From: Magnolia sinica
Taxonomy: Eukaryota > Streptophyta > Magnoliopsida > Magnoliales > Magnoliaceae
Reading direction: 5' to 3'
Length of the DNA: 64,000 nucleotides
NCBI RefSeq assembly: GCF_029962835.1
Contig: NC_080585.1
Span: 60,499,443-60,563,442 of the forward strand
In this document: positions 1 through 9,997 of the stretch, in pieces
How the letters are laid out: every line of letters starts with the position of its first letter
How positions within the stretch are numbered: position 1 is the first letter of the stretch
Position numbers and translations under genes: made by a program
Notes under the pieces: model-generated
Database searches by the model: none
Seen by the model: the letters and a program-made list of their open reading frames with translations, nothing else
Told to the model about the DNA's origin: nothing

Positions 1-248
1 TCATTTTGTATCTAAGCAAATGACATTCTGTTTTTTCAGCTCTAGAGGGTTCAAGAGAGGTGATTCGCTGTCACCATTCGTATCCTTGTTAGTTGCCGAA
101 GGCTGCATCTTGTTGATCAACTGCACATCCAATATTGGGCTAATGAAAGGTTTTGGCATTGTTTCCTTAGAGCTAAAGATAACATGTCTTGAGTTTACTA
201 GCTACCCCCTCATCATGTGTGGGGCCCCCTTGAATAAGATTACGAATC
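1..248 (+). pseudogene. L1-type LINE reverse transcriptase, 5' fragment
   Basis: Translation from position 20 gives the fingers-palm part of a plant L1 reverse transcriptase. An RG-x-x-RGDSLSPF-like stretch is followed by the segment that normally carries the FADD catalytic box, but here that box reads FTSYPL, so both catalytic aspartates are lost. The frame stops being LINE at 248, where the LTR element at 249-4861 begins, and resumes exactly at 4862 with the next RT segment. The five bases GAATC occur on both sides, so the LINE was split by that insertion. The 5' part of the LINE (endonuclease) lies outside the window. It is a dead relic. Confidence 0.8.
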
Positions 249-1483
249 TGATGGGGACATCACGCGCACACACAGCACCCCCTACGAACGTATGCATGAA
301 GGAGGGCCCCACCGTCGATTTGGATCGATGACGACGTCCAGGGAGGGCCTCCTAGCTAGAAGACAATTTTGGTTCTTTGGAATGGGCCCAATAATCAAGT
401 AAAGCCCATCATGGGATCTCAAGATTGGGGCCCACTAGTCGGATTAAATTCATATTTTAGGTTTTGATTATTTATGTTATTTATAATATCATGAACGCTT
501 TAGATTTTTTTAGTTAGTTTTTATTTTAATTTACTTCATCGCCAAGTAATAAGTTGTGCACATGGCGCGAGTTTTGGGTATAAGGTTTTCCCTATAAATA
601 GACACCCCTTATAATTCTTTTGATTCATTCAAGTTTAATAAAAATTCCTACAAGTTTTTTTCTACTCTCTGAGCTTTTGAGCTATGGAAAAATTCAAGTG
701 GGTGCGAAGCCCTCTTTTTCGAAGGGCTAAATTCAAGTGGTGCGAAGCCCTCCCTTTTTGAAGGGCTAACTACCGTGGTGCGAAGCCACGTTTATCTCAA
801 TCCACCCCTCCATCTTATTTCATCCATCTTTCAATCATCTTCACCTCAAATCCACTTGTTTTGCAGCCATTTGTCTTTCTACAACTAGTTTTCGAAATTT
901 GGCCCTGCAGGAGGGCTGAAACTTCAACGGAGCACTGTGCCTCAACCGTATGTCAGATCGTCATCAAATTTGGAGGGTTTGGAGGCTCCCTGGCCGACCA
1001 AGGCCAAGAAGTCCCTTTGGGATTCGGGCTTCCTCCACACATGCGGCCCCCTACTGTGCACGTGCGCCGGTACCCTGTCCCGCTGCCCACACGCGGGATT
1101 TGTTCCAGGTTTAGGATTTCCTTCTCTTTTCCTTTTTCTTACCTAGTTTCATAACCCTAGTCCTAGTTTGCATTATCCATAATTTGTTTCCTCCTTTTTT
1201 TTTTCTCATCTTAGGGTTCCTCAAATTGAAATTGAGGAATCCCTTGGATTAGGGGCTAATTACTAGGCATGTGTGGCTGAATTTAATTTCCCTTTGAGTA
1301 TCGTTTGGCTTATAATTTTTTATTGTTCTAGCCCTAGTCTGTGTATGGACCCACAGAGATTTCCTCTTAATTGAATGTTTGAACTTTCATGTGGGATATG
1401 GAATTTGTGTAGTTGTTTCTGAACTAATGTGATCTTAAGCCTGAATTCTTGCACATCATATTTGAATTTCATATACTGCATCA
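249..1483 (+). repeat. 5' LTR of copy 1
   Basis: This 1235-bp LTR runs from TGATGGGGAC to TGCATCA. A TATA-like CCCTATAAATAGAC at about 590-603 precedes a short leader, as expected for an LTR promoter. It contains short repeated motifs (GCGAAGCCCTCC with GAAGGGCTAA) around 700-790. The same LTR type occurs at 3480-4861, 14070-15504 (rearranged), 17287-18503 and 46589-47786. Confidence 0.85.
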
Positions 1484-1487
1484 AATT

Positions 1488-1499
1488 TAGTATCAGAGC
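1488..1499 (+). other. Primer-binding site of copy 1 (initiator tRNA-Met type)
   Basis: TAGTATCAGAGC starts a few bases after the LTR end and differs by one base from TGGTATCAGAGC, the usual plant initiator tRNA-Met primer site. The second family member has an unmutated version on the minus strand at 17271-17282. Confidence 0.8.
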
Positions 1500-1639
1500 T
1501 TAGGGTTCTTATAAGGGAATGCATCACATGTTTATGGTTTAGTTGTTTATGTCCTTTACGCATCAATTCTCATCATATATGGCTGTTTAGAGGTCCATAA
1601 ACCCTAACATAAGCTGCTGAATTTTCTGTTATCCCCTTA

Positions 1640-2055
1640 TTTGAATTATTTTAGAAATTAACTTAGCTTTCTATTTCTAGGTTTAGAAACTTTCCTTTTC
1701 TATTTTTAGAAACTTTCTTAATCTGTTTTTAGAAACTAATTTCCTTTCCTTTTTCTTTTTTAGAAACTAGTTTACTTTCCTTTTCTTTTTTTAGAAACTA
1801 ACTTTTTATTTTTAGAAACTTTCTTTTTTCTTTTTTTCTTCTTTTTAGAAACTAGGTTGTTTTTTTTTTAGAAACTTTCCTAATTTGTTTATAGAAACTT
1901 TCCTTTTTCGTTTTTAGAGACTAGGTTGTTTTTTTTTTAGAAACTTTCCTTTTTTTTTTTTAGAAACTTTCCTAATTTGTTTTTTTTTTTTTTAAGAAAC
2001 TTTCCTTTTTTGTTTTTAGAAACTAGGTTGTTTCTTAAAAAAAAAAAAAAAAACT
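1640..2055 (+). repeat. T-rich degenerate tandem array (TTTTTAGAAACT units)
   Basis: About 400 bases consist of imperfect repeats of TTTTTAGAAACT followed by TTCCTTTT or AGGTTG, with poly(T) runs. It occupies the leader between primer site and first ATG. The same array, inverted, lies at about 16850-17110 in copy 2, so it belongs to the element. No coding potential is evident. Confidence 0.7.
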
Positions 2056-2110
2056 CTCTTATATTTTGACAACTATATTGCTGAATTTTGGCTTGCACCC
2101 TACACTAAAC

Positions 2111-3479
2111 ATGGAGCGACTGATAGAATCATTAAACAAACTGTTTCAGCAGATCGAGTCTTTTGGTAAGCGCTAAGAACAACATATAGACCAATGCTTT
2201 GATCAATTTGATGTGCGCATTACCCAACTAAAGGCCTCCGTCGGGACAAACCCCACCATTGGGGTGTATGTCCAATCTCAAGCAGGTGGCCAGGAGGATA
2301 GACCAATGAACGGAGTTGGCCAAGGAATCAGTTATGGACGTGTACTCGTGCACCCACTCCACGAGGGACATCAAGACCATTATTTTGAGGGGTACAACAT
2401 GTGCGGCCTTGTGGCTGAAGAGAGTGCACCAGAGGCTAGTGTAGAGTTACCTATTGAGACCATTCCGGTAGTGGATGAGTTTTGTGACATCTGTCCTGAT
2501 GATCTACCGGATGAGTCTTCCCCTAGGAGGGATATAGAGCACACAAGAACATGGGATACCGTAATACCTACAACCGAGTTTGCGTTTAATAGTTCTGTTG
2601 ATAGGTCCACAGGTCTCAGTTCTTATGAAGTCGTTACTGGTTATAAACCTAAGAAACCTATTGATCTTGTCCCTATGTCACTATCCCATATGTCGTCAGA
2701 GCCTGCAGAGTCTTTTATGCATCACATTCATTCATGGAATCAAGAAATCAGGCAGAAGATCACTACTAGTAATGAACATTACAAATTTTCTGCAAACCAG
2801 CATAAATGTTTCAAGGAATTCAATGTAGGGGACTTTATGATGGTCTGCATCAGGCCCGAGCGGTATCCTCCGGGGGCCGTTCGTAAGTTACACGCACGTA
2901 GCGCTAGACCCTTCAAAACTATAAAACGAAACAGTCTCAATACGTATGTGGCAAATCTTTCACCCTCCTTGGGAATTAGTTCCACATTCAATGTGGAGGA
3001 TCTAGTTGCATTTCAAGGGGCCATTGATGCATCGTCCAGCCTTTCGCCTAACCATCCTGATTCCCAGACTTTTCCCTTGATCCATGGCCCCCTCTTAACC
3101 CATCTTCCTAGCCTCTACCTCCCATACCTACCCTTCCCGACCCATTTTCTCAACCTTTACGTCCCATACCTACCCGTCCTGGCCCATTTTCCCAGCCTCT
3201 ACCTCCCATACCTACTCTTCCCGACCTTTCTTCCCAGCTTTTATCTCCCATACCTAGCCTTCACACACCCAAAGAGGAAATAGAGGATATCCTAGACCAT
3301 CAGATAGTTTCAACGTCAGACGGTAGGTTTCAGAAGTACCTGGTTAAATAGAAGTCACGCCCAACTTCAGACAGCACGTGGCTCACTAAGGAAGAGCTTC
3401 AGAGACTTGATCCTGACATCTTGGAGCGGTTCAGGAGTTTTATTTCGCTAGTGGCGAAATCTTTGCAGCCGGTGAGAGT
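2111..3479 (+). pseudogene. Chimeric internal ORF: gag start / RT start / integrase C-terminus / chromodomain
   Basis: From the ATG at 2111 one frame runs to 3283, with one stop at about 2174. Its first ~70 residues resemble a gag N-terminal coiled region. Then comes a short segment ending DDLPDES-x-PRRDIEH, which is where gypsy RT normally starts. It joins directly to TRTWDTV...FAFNSS, the integrase C-terminal part, followed by a GPY/F-like region. The tail is a 14-residue repeat rich in LYLPYLP (about 3100-3265). After a frameshift, a chromodomain relic (EDILDHQIVS to LDPDILERF) runs to the LTR; its conserved Trp is a stop (LVK*K). The RT core, RNase H and the integrase DDE core are absent. 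Copy 2 shares the same joins. Whether a short protein was ever made is unknown. Confidence 0.72.
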
Positions 3480-4861
3480 TGATGGGGACATCACGCGCAC
3501 ATGCGCATGCACGCCGCCCCTACACGTACGCATGAATGAGGGCCCCACCGTCGATCTGGATCGATGACGACGTCCAAGGAGGGCCCCCTAACTAGAAGAC
3601 GGAGTTTTAGTTTTTTGGAACGAGCCCGATAATCAAGTAAAGCCCATCATGGGATCTCATGATCGGGGCCCGCTAGTTGGATTATGTTCATATTTTAGGT
3701 TTTGATTATTTATGCTATTTAGAATATCATGAACGCTTTAGATTTCTTTGGTTAGTTTTCGTTTTAGTTTACTTCATCGCCAAGTAATAGGTTGCGCACA
3801 TGGTGCGAGGTTTGAGGTATAGGATTTTCCCTATAAATAGGCACCCCTTGTAGTTCTTTTGATTCATTCAAGTTTAATAAAAATTTCTACAAGTTTTTTT
3901 TCTACTCTCTGAGTTTCTAAGTTGTAAAAAAATTCAAGTGGGTGCGAAGCCCTCCCTTTTCGAAGGATAAATTCAAGTGGGAAGCCCTCCATTTTTTAAG
4001 GGCTAACTACCATAGTGTGAAGCCACGTTTATCCCAATCTGCCCCTCCATCTTATTTCATCCATCCTTGGATCATCTTCGCCTTAAATCCACTTGTTTTG
4101 CAGCCGTTTGTCTTTCTACAACCAGTTTCCAGAATCTGGCCCTGCAGGAGGGCTGAAACTTCGACGGATCACCGTGCCTCAACCGTACGTCGGATCGTCA
4201 TAAAATTTGGAGGGTTTGGAGACCCCCCTAGCCGACTAAGGCTAAGAGGTCATTTTTGGGATTCGGGCCTCCTCCACATGTGCGGCCCCGTACTGCGCAC
4301 GTGCGCTGGTATCCTGTCCCGTTGCCTGCACGCGGGATCTGTTCCAGGTTCAGGATTTCCTTTTCTTTTCATTTTTCTTACCTTGTTTCATAACCCTAGT
4401 CCTAGTTTGCATTATCCATAATTTGTTTTCCCTTTTTTTTTCCTCATCCTAGGGTTCCTCGAATTGAAATTGGGAAATCCCAGCGGGATCTATTCTAGGT
4501 TCAGCATTTTATTTTATTTTATTTTATTTTTTATTTTCTTTTTTCTTACCTAGTTTCATAACCTTAGTCTTAGTTTGCATTATCTATAATTTGTTTTCCC
4601 TTTTTTTTTCTCATCCTAGGGTTCCTCGAATTGAAATTGGGGAATCCCTTGGATTAGGAGCTGATTACTAGGCATGTGTGGCTGAATTCTATTTCCCTTT
4701 GAGTATCATTTGGCTTATAATTTTTATTGCTCCAGAGATTCCCCTTAATTGAATGTTTGGACTTTCATGTGGGATATGGAATTTGTGTAGTTGTTTCTGA
4801 ACTAATGTGATCTTAAGCCTGAATTCTTGCACATCATATTTGAATTTCATGTCCTACATTA
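3480..4861 (+). repeat. 3' LTR of copy 1, with internal tandem duplication
   Basis: It starts TGATGGGGAC and ends CTACATTA, where CATCA would be expected. It is about 150 bp longer than the 5' LTR because a segment is present twice: a block from GGGATCTGTTCCAGG (about 4335) to the AATTGAAATTGGG motif (about 4480) is repeated, diverged, at about 4485-4650. The duplication arose after insertion or was in the source copy, since the 5' LTR has one unit. Confidence 0.82.
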
Positions 4862-6956
4862 GAATCTTAGAGGAGTGTTGCTACTTTTAAGTGGTTTTTG
4901 GGCTTAGTGTTAATATCAGCAAACATGCCTTGGCTGGTGTGACTATTAGGGAAGAGGAAGTGCATCATCTTGGTAAGGGGATGGGCTGTAAAGTATATGT
5001 ATCCAGTTCAATTTCCGGGCTCCCTTATGGAGGTAACCGTAAAGATCCCTCCTCTTATGACACAATTATAGAGCCAATGGAAAAGAACTTGGCCTCAATC
5101 ATATTCCTTGAGACCATATAATTGTAATCAAGGTAATGTGTTGAACCTTCTGATCTTTCTCTTCTTAGATGCCTATGGTTGTGGTTAAAGAAGATGCCTA
5201 TTGGATGGCCAAAAAAAGGATGCCATGGCTTTGTTTTGAAAAATTTAGAGTGATCACAGAGGAATTTCTTTCAAGATGGGAGGGGCAAGGGCCTTAAATT
5301 CCACCTACGTAATTGGCATTAGGTCCCAAAATTGAGAAAAGGTGGCTTATCCGCTAGGAGATTATTGGAAAAGAATTCAGCATTGATTGGTAAATAGTGG
5401 TGGAGGTCTAGGGAAACCTGAAGGAGCTGCTCACAGATGGCAGGTTGTTATTTCAACAAAATATGGTGTGTCACTCACAAGATGGGGGTAGTTTCTTGGG
5501 TTGGTGTATAGAAGATCAGGTTTGGATGTTTGGAACACATTTAACAAGTTTGGAAGATATCAGGAGGTTCCAAATTCTTGTCTAGCTAACAAGTTGAGCT
5601 TTGGATCCATAAAAAGCACCTAGTTCTTAGTTGGATAGGGCGAGATTTGCTTTTAGATAGACAAATGGATAGGTGATGCCATTATCTTCGAGTCCTTTTG
5701 TTCTCTCTTCTTTCATGAAGCAAAGATGCTAAAGTAATTGATTGCTATGAGATTTTGGGAGGTTCTATGCTTGGAAAATTTTATATATCTAAAGGAAGAC
5801 AAAATGGTGGAGTTTGAAAGCCTCATGTATGTCCTCAATGAGGTCTTCATCAATGCATATGATGAAGATGAGAAGATTTTCCTGGTACCCTGATGGTAGA
5901 TTCTCCTCTAAATCGCTCTTCCAAGCCATTTGCCAGTGACATGGTGGTTTTCATATGGGCCAAAGCTAGGAAAGTCCATATTCCTCCAATAGTCCAAGTG
6001 TTCATGGTTAGCCATGCCAACAAAATCTTAACACTTGACAATCTTGACCGGAATGGGACAAAGGTCCTTTTACCTTAAAGGGGGGAAATGTGCCCCCATG
6101 CAATATAATGGGGAATTGGAAAGAGAGAAATACAAAGGATATTTGAAGAGAAATTTATCTCCTCGATCCCTCTTCAAAAGAAGATTCAGTCCATAGTGTT
6201 GGAGTAGGCTTCATTTACCTCTACCTTCAAGGGAATGAATAGTTATGGGGGTTGTTATTAATGGGATCATATTATCATTGGGGAAATTTGCTAATTTGAA
6301 ATGCACTCTCTTCTTTTTAAATGTTGTTGTAGTTGAGATGATTTCTCATCGTATCTCTGGTGGTTTTTATTTTTCTTCTTGTGTTTTAGTTTATCGCAAC
6401 AAAATTTTCTATTACCATTAGAAAAAAATCTCAAGACGTGTTAGTTCCTAGCATTTGCTTCCTTGGTTGGATTGATTTGGAATCAGTTGACCATGTGTTT
6501 CTTCATTGCTTCTTAGCATGATTTATCTGGAACCACATTTTTGGCCTCTTTAGTGAAGGGAGGATTGTCTCGTAGGGATCGTGTGGAATATAATGCCTTT
6601 CCCATGTTGCGTGCATATGATAGATGTGAAACTATAGGATCTTTTATAACAAGGGATCATCTCTCAACCCATTTAAACTAGAATGATATATTCATTCTTC
6701 GAATGGGCTTTGACCACTATGGAATTCTAGGGTTCGTCACGGGTGGACCACATGAAGGATTGGAAAGAGGGATTAAAAGGTGCTAGCTTGATGAGGCTGA
6801 CGATCCCATGGGTGCTGCCTCCTCCAAATAGTTTCAAGCTAAAATTTTCTGGATGTTATAAGGGCTCGCATGTGCCCAAGGGTGGCCTTCTCCAATTTGG
6901 GTGATAGTGCGAATCCATTTGAGGCATCGCTCCTTGCCCATAAAGAAGGATTATTG
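4862..6956 (+). pseudogene. L1-type LINE, 3' part (RT thumb, zinc-binding and RNase H-like regions)
   Basis: This continues the LINE interrupted at 248. The first residues match the plant L1 segment with SVNISKHALAG and LGLP-like GLPYGGN (4891-5121). Degenerate translation then shows the region with FLWEGQG and KLRKGG (5260-5350), a zf-RVT-like ESVDHVFLHC (about 6480-6510) and an RNase H-like start PPPNSFKLKFSG (about 6815-6860). Many stops and frameshifts are present and no poly(A) tail is seen. The relic runs into the LTR fragment at 6957. No intact ORF remains. Confidence 0.72.
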
Positions 6957-8668
6957 TCATGCCCCAAATTCAGTTTCTAGCACCCATTTGCCATAACCCG
7001 AATTCGAAGGTGATAACTTCTGTAGTACCTCGATTTCGGTTCTTGACTTAGATATGCTGTCCCGAAAGCGAGATCCCACAAGGAGGATTTAGAGGAAACT
7101 ATGAAACCAAGCATAACCTAAAAAACTCACAAACAACATACATCTCTATTAAGCAATTGTTTAATGTTCAATGTTGATAAGGTAAATGCATGATATAACA
7201 AAAATCCAAAGACTGGGCGCCCGCTCCAGCCACAATACTACCGCTATGCTTCAACTTAACCTGTAGCATAAACAAACATGCGTAAGCTTCCTACGAAGCT
7301 CAGTAGCGTGCGCGCACGCGCAATACATACGATAGATATACCGCATCAATATTAATATCAATATCAGATTAAGCAGCAAAGATTGAGGGCTAAACATGCC
7401 AATGTCCATACGTGCAATCAACCATACCTATGCATATATGCTACGAGATAATGCAAGTATAGGTATATCTAGTCAACCAACCAAGTATGTTATCACGAAG
7501 GCATGTTGTGATTCAAGGGTAAAAGAGTGCATGATGAATGATCGAGTCGCAGTGCGTAATATCGTGCACTGGTAGGGGCCTCGCACTGAGGGTTACAACA
7601 CATGCCAGTCCCTTACCTAATATGTGAAGTAATTCCAAGATGATAGATTCTTGAGCCCGAATAGTCTCATACCTTTTTGGGACTGTGGCCCATGATTGTA
7701 AGGCACTTAAATCGTATTTACACATCCACAATCCCGAGTGTTACATGAATACATGAATGCCACATGGGATGCAACATGCCAATCCTATTGTCTAATCCGC
7801 ATCTCAATATGGTTCTTATCTGGAATCACCGAGGTTTAGTACACTCCATCATTGGTTCGTCACCCATTGCGAATGACCAAGCAAGTAGAAGAGATCTCAC
7901 CATCTGCCTCGTCAATGTTATGCCAATGCTCACCTGGCTCGCCAATAGCGAACCTATTTCACGAGCTGGTTAGACTTAACGTATAGTCATCTTCACCCGA
8001 GCGGGTAAGGTCACACCCCTTCTAATTGGCCCCGACACAGTGGGAGACGCGGCCTACTAGTATTTGGCCTTTGTGCGCTCATGAGTCCACTCGGTCTAAA
8101 CATTGGAGCATCTTGCTGCTACATGGTTTAGAGACTTTCACCTAGGGACGCCTGTGATGCCCTATAACCTCAATAGATTTTTGGTGTCCATAATCTCATC
8201 CACTAGCCACAGCAAGTCACGGTGGCTACAACCTCGATGTCGCTAGGGTGTACATGCAAGTGTCTCATGCAAATGCCTGAATGAATGAATCCATTATTCG
8301 AGTCATGTAATCATGTCATGCAAGCCGTGCATACATGCAGGGCGATCCCATCTCATACGGGTCCCGTGAAAAAGCCCTAAACCGTAGGGTCAACAAAGTA
8401 GTCGTGCCGCACATAGGCAAGCTAACAACCATGACAAGAGTACCAACCGTGGTCCACTGGCTAGCAAGGGCGCCACTAGCTAGATGTCCCAAGATCCGGT
8501 TGTACTCAGTCATGAACAAGTCATCATCCAAGTTAGGCATGCATGATGTAGATGAGATATGATAATGTAAAATCATATAATCACTATGCATGAGGTGTGT
8601 AGTATCGCATCAAGCATAAAAGCAGTGCTATACCAAATGTAAGAGCAATGTTAAATCAAGCATAAGAT
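6957..8668 (-). repeat. Decayed LTR of a Tekay-like element, reverse orientation
   Basis: The start TTGTCATGCCCCAAATTC is the reverse complement of the LTR end GTTTGGGGCGTGACA of the element at 25012-37919. Further collinear similarity on the reverse strand includes CCACTCGGTCTA (8090s; compare 28150s) and GATGTCGCTAGGG (8235s; compare 28005s). It is strongly diverged, with no internal region attached, and ends at the Tat-element boundary at 8669. It could be a solo LTR or a truncated element. The outer LTR end was not found. Confidence 0.62.
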
Positions 8669-9424
8669 TGTTGATGCAGAAATCTGGTTAGCCCCTTCTG
8701 GACCTGTTTACCTGTGTAAGGAACAGACAAGGAAGACCGTGGCTAGAGCAGGGGACCCTCTGATGCCTAAGTCAGGAAAGGGACCTAGATCTAGTTGACG
8801 ATTGAGAGTATAGGACTAAAGCTAGTGCGTACCTCTCACCATTACTGGTACCTCTACTTATAGTTTAGGAGAGGCGGTGGTGTAGAGATGATCTACCTAC
8901 TTAGTAAGTGCGTATTGTAGAGGGATTCAGATCCCGGACTAGTAGGAGGATGTTCCAAGATCCTCGGCGAGGATTTCGGGGTCCCGATCGTGTCGCAAAT
9001 ATCCTTCAAGATCTTTGGTGAAGACCTTAAACGGATCTTCCTTGGATGAGCTTGACTCCCAGGAACCATCGAACCATCGGAGACATGCAGTGGGAGGTCG
9101 AGGTGGTTTTGGTCGACTTGGGCATGCCGAGCTGGGCAGGCCGACCTGGGCATGTCGACTCAGGCATGCTGATCCAGATAACGCCAACCTGGGTCGTACC
9201 GACCTACCTTCCTAGTTAAGTAGGAAGACAACGGCTCTTGACGAACTTTGAAGATCTTGGAGTCGACAGAGGTGGTGCTCTTGCGGGCATGTTGCTTTGT
9301 CATGGACTGAGAGTTGGGAGCTGGCCCTCGTAGGATCTGAGCTTCATGTTGGTCTTTCACGAGGTTGAACTCACAAGATTTCGACCTGACCTTTCATTAT
9401 AGGCCGGTCCATTTTTCCATAACA
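8669..9424 (-). repeat. 3' LTR of Tat-lineage element
   Basis: This 756-bp LTR matches 22559-23930 apart from a 621-bp insertion in the latter. In plus-strand reading it begins TGTTGATGCAGAAA and ends TTCCATAACA, giving TGTT...AACA termini. It lies directly next to the polypurine tract, which fixes it as the 3' LTR of a minus-strand element. Confidence 0.85.
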
Positions 9425-9440
9425 GTAAGCCCCCTACTTC
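9425..9440 (-). other. Polypurine tract of Tat element
   Basis: On the minus strand the sequence AGTAGGGGGCTTAC abuts the LTR start TGTTATGG. A G-rich purine run immediately upstream of an LTR is the plus-strand primer of LTR elements, so this fixes the element orientation. Confidence 0.7.
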
Positions 9441-9799
9441 CAAGTTAGTAGAACAGGCTTGAGAAGTAGATTGGACCCGGTCAAGTCGGATCATTATTGC
9501 TCAGGATGTCAGGTCATCCCGCCATTAATGCTGAATAAGGCGGAAGGTGTAGGTATCGAGGCATTTTAATAATCAAAGTATGACACTCTTAAGGTGGCGT
9601 GCCACAGCTCGAGGTCACGTGGGCTGTCAGGGCGCCTTTTCGGCGTTAGGCGAATGAGGTAGCGACGCGTGACCTGACCTCGGTCGCAGAGTCGTGCAGC
9701 GAGTGGGAGTGCGCCACGTGTCGAAACGAGAGAGCCAAGGAGCCGCTTTTCGGCCGTGCATTGATTAGGAGCAGTAAATGCTCGTACACGTGGCTCCCC

Positions 9800-9806
9800 T
9801 ATAAAA
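9800..9806 (+). promoter_or_regulatory. TATA box for the opposite-strand ORF
   Basis: CCCCTATAAAAGGGG contains a canonical TATAAAA about 190 bases before the ATG at 9998. It faces away from the Tat element's own transcription, so it would drive the plus-strand ORF described next. Confidence 0.5.
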
Positions 9807-9997
9807 GGGGATGCCCTAATCGCTGGGCATGGTCATTTGGCTCTCCCTGGTATCGCGATCTTCTTTCTTCCCTGGAGTCAGATAATTTCTGGCGACTCTC
9901 TCAGGCGGTGCTTTCCTTTGGTGAGCTCCATACTCGCCTTCCCCTCCCTTCACCTTTATTTTTTTTCCTTGTTTCCGGCATTCTTAGGCCCACAACC

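Larger units (their letters stand above)
249..4861 (+). mobile_element. Non-autonomous Ty3/gypsy LTR element, copy 1, complete with TSD
   Basis: The LTRs start TGATG and end CATCA (CATTA in the 3' copy). They are followed and preceded by a primer-binding site and a purine-rich stretch, and flanked by the 5-bp duplication GAATC at 244-248 and 4862-4866. The internal region is only about 2 kb and lacks protease, RT core, RNase H and the integrase catalytic core. The element therefore could not move alone and must have used proteins of a relative, such as the one at 53856-58975. Copy 2 of the family lies at 14070-18503 and has the same internal structure. Confidence 0.88.

Noticed and set aside
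1640-2055. CRISPR-like array of regularly spaced repeats
   Set aside because: The TTTAGAAACT units are irregular, T-rich and inside a retroelement leader in a plant genome; there are no unique spacers of constant length.
5850-6078. Small ORFs on both strands within the LINE relic
   Set aside because: They overlap the decayed RT region and show no independent similarity.
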